NCBI GenBank assembly: GCA_036258315.1
Contig: DATADX010000015.1
Span: 1-38,954, forward strand
Length of the DNA stretch: 38,954 nt
Direction: 5' to 3'
From: DASSYK01 sp036258315
Lineage (GTDB): Bacteria; Actinomycetota; Thermoleophilia; Solirubrobacterales; 70-9
The notes under the pieces were generated by a model. It was given only the letters and a program-made list of their open reading frames with translations, was not told the DNA's origin and did no database searches. The stretch's first letter is position 1. Each line of letters begins with the position of its first letter. Positions 37,188 through 38,954 of the stretch are shown here, piece by piece. The position numbers and the translations under genes were made by a program.

Positions 37188-37594
37188 CTACTCCCGCAGC
37201 CCGGCGGCTTCGAGGGCGTCCTCGCGGCTTGTGAGGAACTGGATCCTCAATCACTTGACCGGAACGAAGGGTGTGGACGGCGCCCCATCGCTCCAACGGC
37301 GCCCCGCTTCCCTTCCCGGTGCCTCGCTCGTGGTGAACGACAAACAACGCGGTCCTCGCCCGCATCGATGATTTCCGTTGGCTCCAGGACGTAGTCGTCC
37401 CAAGTCCCCCAGTAATGGCGATAGAAGCCGATCACGGCAGTCTTGCCATGAATTGTCTTGGGGTAGTCGGGAAGCAGCGGAGCTGCCGAGGCATCGAACT
37501 CGGCCTCGACCTCCTCGTAGAGCAGATTGAAGAAGCGGCTCGGGTCGCCGGGGAGGTACATGCTCTGTACCAACTCCACGTTCTCCTGCGACAT
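37188..37594 (-). pseudogene. SnoaL-like (NTF2 fold) protein gene with two single-base insertions
   Basis: The gene starts MSQENVELVQSMYLPGDPSRF and runs through HYWGTWDDYVLEPTEIIDAGEDR in frame one. The family continuation VVVVHHERGTGKGSGAPLER...HTLRSGQVIE is in frame two, and the family C-terminus IQFLTSREDALEAAGLRE in frame three, ending at TAG 37188-37190. Removing one T from the TTT near 37347-37351 and one G from GAGG near 37244-37247 restores 134 residues, close to the 136 of the intact paralogue at 38245. So it is either a decayed gene or an assembly with two +1 errors. Confidence 0.8.
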
Positions 37595-37617
37595 CGCCCA
37601 CGCAGTATCCCGCGGCG
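37574..37617. repeat. Shared 5' block of SnoaL genes, copy 1
   Basis: 44 bases including the first seven codons and the upstream region, identical to 38635-38678 except at one position. On the minus strand it contains GATACT 9 nt before the ATG, a likely -10 of a leaderless or near-leaderless promoter. The coding sequences farther in are much less similar. Confidence 0.8.
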
Positions 37618-37802
37618 GGGAAGGCGAGGGTAGTGCCGAGAATCAGCCACTCAAAAACCGGCGAGGGCCTCACCGGGCAGCGGGGCGGCTGGTGGTACCC
37701 GGCATCGGTGCATCGCTGCGACGCGAGCGGCGATAGCGCGAGTACTTTGTGTGTGCAACAGCCAGCACGCCCTGGCGCTGGCCCCCGCCGCTGTGCGTCG
37801 GC

Positions 37803-38114
37803 TCAGCTGACCTGTCCGGCCTGCTCGACGCTCAGGAGTGCCACCTCGTAGCGCTCTACCGACGCCGTCTCGCCGGGATTCGTGACTTCCTCCCGAACCC
37901 GCGTCGCCTCGTCCTCGCTCGCCCGCATCGCCTCCTCATCCCGCCACAGTGAGATGGCGACGATCGTTCCGCTCTGGCGGTCGACGAGGAAGACGGTGCC
38001 CTTCATGCCCTCGGTCTGCCCGAACTCGGTCGGCAAGACTCGCTTCTTGGTTTGCAGGGCGTCCTCGAGGGAATCGGGCGGCGCACCCTCGTAGCGAGTC
38101 ACGCGAGCATGCAT
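37803..38114 (-). CDS. Small dimeric alpha/beta-barrel (ABM-like) protein
   Basis: A 103-residue protein with the ferredoxin-like alpha/beta-barrel pattern of antibiotic biosynthesis monooxygenase-like proteins: ARVTRYEGAPPDSLEDALQTKKRVLPTEFGQTEGMKGTVFLVDRQSGTIVAISLWRDEEAMRASEDEA, ending with a final strand VERYEVALL. Such proteins dimerise; many have no known enzyme activity. Start: ATG at 38114 with a consensus AGGAGG upstream, unlike the leaderless genes nearby. The 208 bases between it and the SnoaL pseudogene (37595-37802) contain weak hairpins and no gene I can support. Confidence 0.65.
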   Translation of the reverse strand: MHARVTRYEGAPPDSLEDALQTKKRVLPTEFGQTEGMKGTVFLVDRQSGTIVAISLWRDEEAMRASEDEATRVREEVTNPGETASVERYEVALLSVEQAGQVS

Positions 38115-38151
38115 GTTTTCCTCCTGTTGGGCCTGGGTCTCTTCGCAGCTC

Positions 38152-38241
38152 TCACCCTATCCCGGTGGAGCGCGGAGGCGAGTTACCTCCCAAACGGTGT
38201 CGTCGGCGTTGCGACACGACCTTGACCTTCTCCTCCGACAT
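38152..38241 (-). pseudogene. Remnant of a third SnoaL-type gene start
   Basis: Three bases after the stop of the SnoaL gene at 38245 lies GGCGATGTCGGAGGAGAAGG, close to the start block of the two paralogues. It reads MSEEKVKVVSQ and then loses all family resemblance, stopping after 29 codons. It looks like the first codons of a deleted paralogue. Confidence 0.45.
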
Positions 38242-38244
38242 CGC

Positions 38245-38655
38245 CTACTCTCGCTGCCCGGCGGCTTCGAGGGCCTCGGCGTGGCTGAGGAAGTCCTGCG
38301 AGCGGAGGACCTTCCCGCCTCGGAAGGTCATGAGCGATCCGACTTCCTCGGTGAACTCAATGCCGGTCGTCCGGGCGGTCAGATCGATATGACCGAGGAC
38401 CAGGACCGACTCGCCGAGGTCGCGGATCTCCTGAATCCGAATCGTGAGACGTTCCCATGCCCCGCCGCGATAGTCGTCCCAGGCCTTTCGCGCACCGTCA
38501 TGGCCCCGATAGGTGGTTTCTCCGCCCTCCAAGGCCGGCTCAATGGAGGGATGCCACTCCACCTCGGGATCAAAGTCGGCCAAGTAGGCGTCAAGATCGT
38601 CGGCGTTCCAGGCCTCCACGCCGCGCCGAACAGTCTCCACGTTCTCCTGCGACAT
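38245..38655 (-). CDS. SnoaL-like (NTF2-fold) protein
   Basis: A 136-residue cone-fold protein: MSQENVETVRRGVEAWNADDLDAYLADFDPEVEWHPSIEPALEGGETTYRGHDGARKAWDDY, ending HAEALEAAGQRE. This is the large actinobacterial group of SnoaL-like proteins with an MSQENVE start, for which polyketide cyclase-like or other small-molecule activities are presumed but not shown. The intact length supports the reconstruction of the broken paralogue at 37188. Start: ATG at 38655, with GATACT 9 nt upstream. Confidence 0.88.
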   Translation of the reverse strand: MSQENVETVRRGVEAWNADDLDAYLADFDPEVEWHPSIEPALEGGETTYRGHDGARKAWDDYRGGAWERLTIRIQEIRDLGESVLVLGHIDLTARTTGIEFTEEVGSLMTFRGGKVLRSQDFLSHAEALEAAGQRE

Positions 38656-38678
38656 CGCCCACGCAGTATCTCGCGGCG
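38635..38678. repeat. Shared 5' block of SnoaL genes, copy 2
   Basis: The counterpart of 37574-37617 (43 of 44 identical), covering promoter and first codons of the intact SnoaL gene. Promoter and start are better conserved than the rest of the gene. Confidence 0.8.
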
Positions 38679-38690
38679 TAGGGGAGGGTG

Positions 38691-38711
38691 TGAGCGGATA
38701 ACTGCCGCTCA
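38691..38711. repeat. Inverted repeat upstream of the SnoaL gene
   Basis: TGAGCGG (38691-38697), a 7-nt loop and CCGCTCA (38705-38711). It lies in a 226-base stretch (38656-38881) that otherwise holds the SnoaL promoter and no gene I can support. It could be an operator or small hairpin. Confidence 0.4.
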
Positions 38712-38881
38712 GAAAAGGGCGCTACGGTCCATCTCGGCGCGGCCCACGGCTTGTCTTGCAACTTCCCTGCGGGCCGCGCCATCAGGAAATCGCGATGGCA
38801 CGGCGGTACCCTTAACCAGAGCAACCGACGCCCGATCCAAGCGAGGCTTCCTCCCGCCCCTGGGGAACGCGAATCCAGATC

Positions 38882-38954
38882 GTGATCGCGGTCGCGCTCG
38901 GGCTCGCGGCCATCGTCACGGCCCTCGCCGTGTACCGCAACGAGCAAGAGGACC
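38882..38954 (+). CDS. N-terminal part of a single-pass membrane protein, cut by window end
   Basis: From GTG 38882 the frame reads VIAVALGLAAIVTALAVYRN then EQED, a clear transmembrane helix with a polar flank, running off the window. The same frame upstream also reads like protein (PEQPTPDPSEASSRPWGTRI), back to an in-frame TAA at 38812-38814, with an ATG six codons before that TAA at 38794. The true start may therefore be upstream and disrupted. Only the helix is certain. Confidence 0.4.
   Translation, partial: MIAVALGLAAIVTALAVYRNEQED

Noticed and set aside
37633..37851. 72-codon plus-strand open frame between SnoaL remnant and ABM-like gene
   Set aside because: No family resemblance, and it overlaps the end of the ABM-like gene in antisense.
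38689..38702. 14-base match TGTGAGCGGATAAC to the E. coli lac operator
   Set aside because: Flanking bases do not continue as the lac operator or as cloning-vector sequence, the surroundings are native high-GC DNA, and a separate inverted repeat explains the GAGCGG part. Probably coincidence.

Overview
The window is high-GC actinobacterial chromosomal DNA. The gene content suggests class Thermoleophilia (Solirubrobacterales-like): a 7Fe ferredoxin, groESL behind a CIRCE operator, an lhr-nei2 pair, a naturally fused PafBC regulator, ArsR-AHSA1 pairs and a family of small SnoaL-like proteins starting MSQENVE. The taxonomic placement is inference; no rRNA gene is present. Several genes appear leaderless, with a TANNNT -10 hexamer 6-8 nt before the start codon, as is common in Actinobacteria.

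Layout. 1-2.4 kb: truncated TetR gene, secreted CAP protein, ferredoxin, NAD(P)-binding epimerase-like protein. 2.4-4.6 kb: groES-groEL with CIRCE and three tandem hairpins downstream. 4.6-12.4 kb (minus strand): SRPBCC protein, ASCH protein, pcm, Crp/Fnr regulator, nei2, lhr. 12.5-13.7 kb: cupin, ArsR, AHSA1. 13.8-17.5 kb (minus): a complete, overlapping dTDP-L-rhamnose operon in the order rmlA-D-B-C. 17.5-22 kb (minus): RTX-like secreted protein, PPOX-fold protein, penicillin acylase, MBL hydrolase. 22-25.3 kb: pafBC and a YhaM-like HD exonuclease. 25.4-32 kb: SDR, two MFS transporters, a frameshifted GGDEF gene and a multi-pass membrane protein fused to a PLC-like domain. 32-34 kb: endonuclease IV and a PHP phosphoesterase. 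34-35.6 kb: an operon arsR-DUF899-40 aa microprotein-AHSA1 in which every junction overlaps by 4 nt. From 35.6 kb to the end the DNA looks accessory: a tRNA 3'-end fragment, a VapBC toxin-antitoxin pair, unknown small proteins, SnoaL paralogues (one broken, one reduced to its first codons) and an incomplete membrane protein gene.

Two observations stand out. First, a 61-bp sequence occurs twice, about 82 percent identical and ungapped, inside two unrelated genes (lhr and rmlD) in the same reading frame. It adds an ASASP..ASQP..GEAE peptide to each protein, so it behaves like a protein-coding insertion repeat. Second, both arsR genes carry a palindromic operator centred on their own start codon (shared core AACCAWATGGTT), with a -10 hexamer exactly 7 nt before the ATG. 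This predicts leaderless autoregulation in which one repressor site covers both promoter and start codon.
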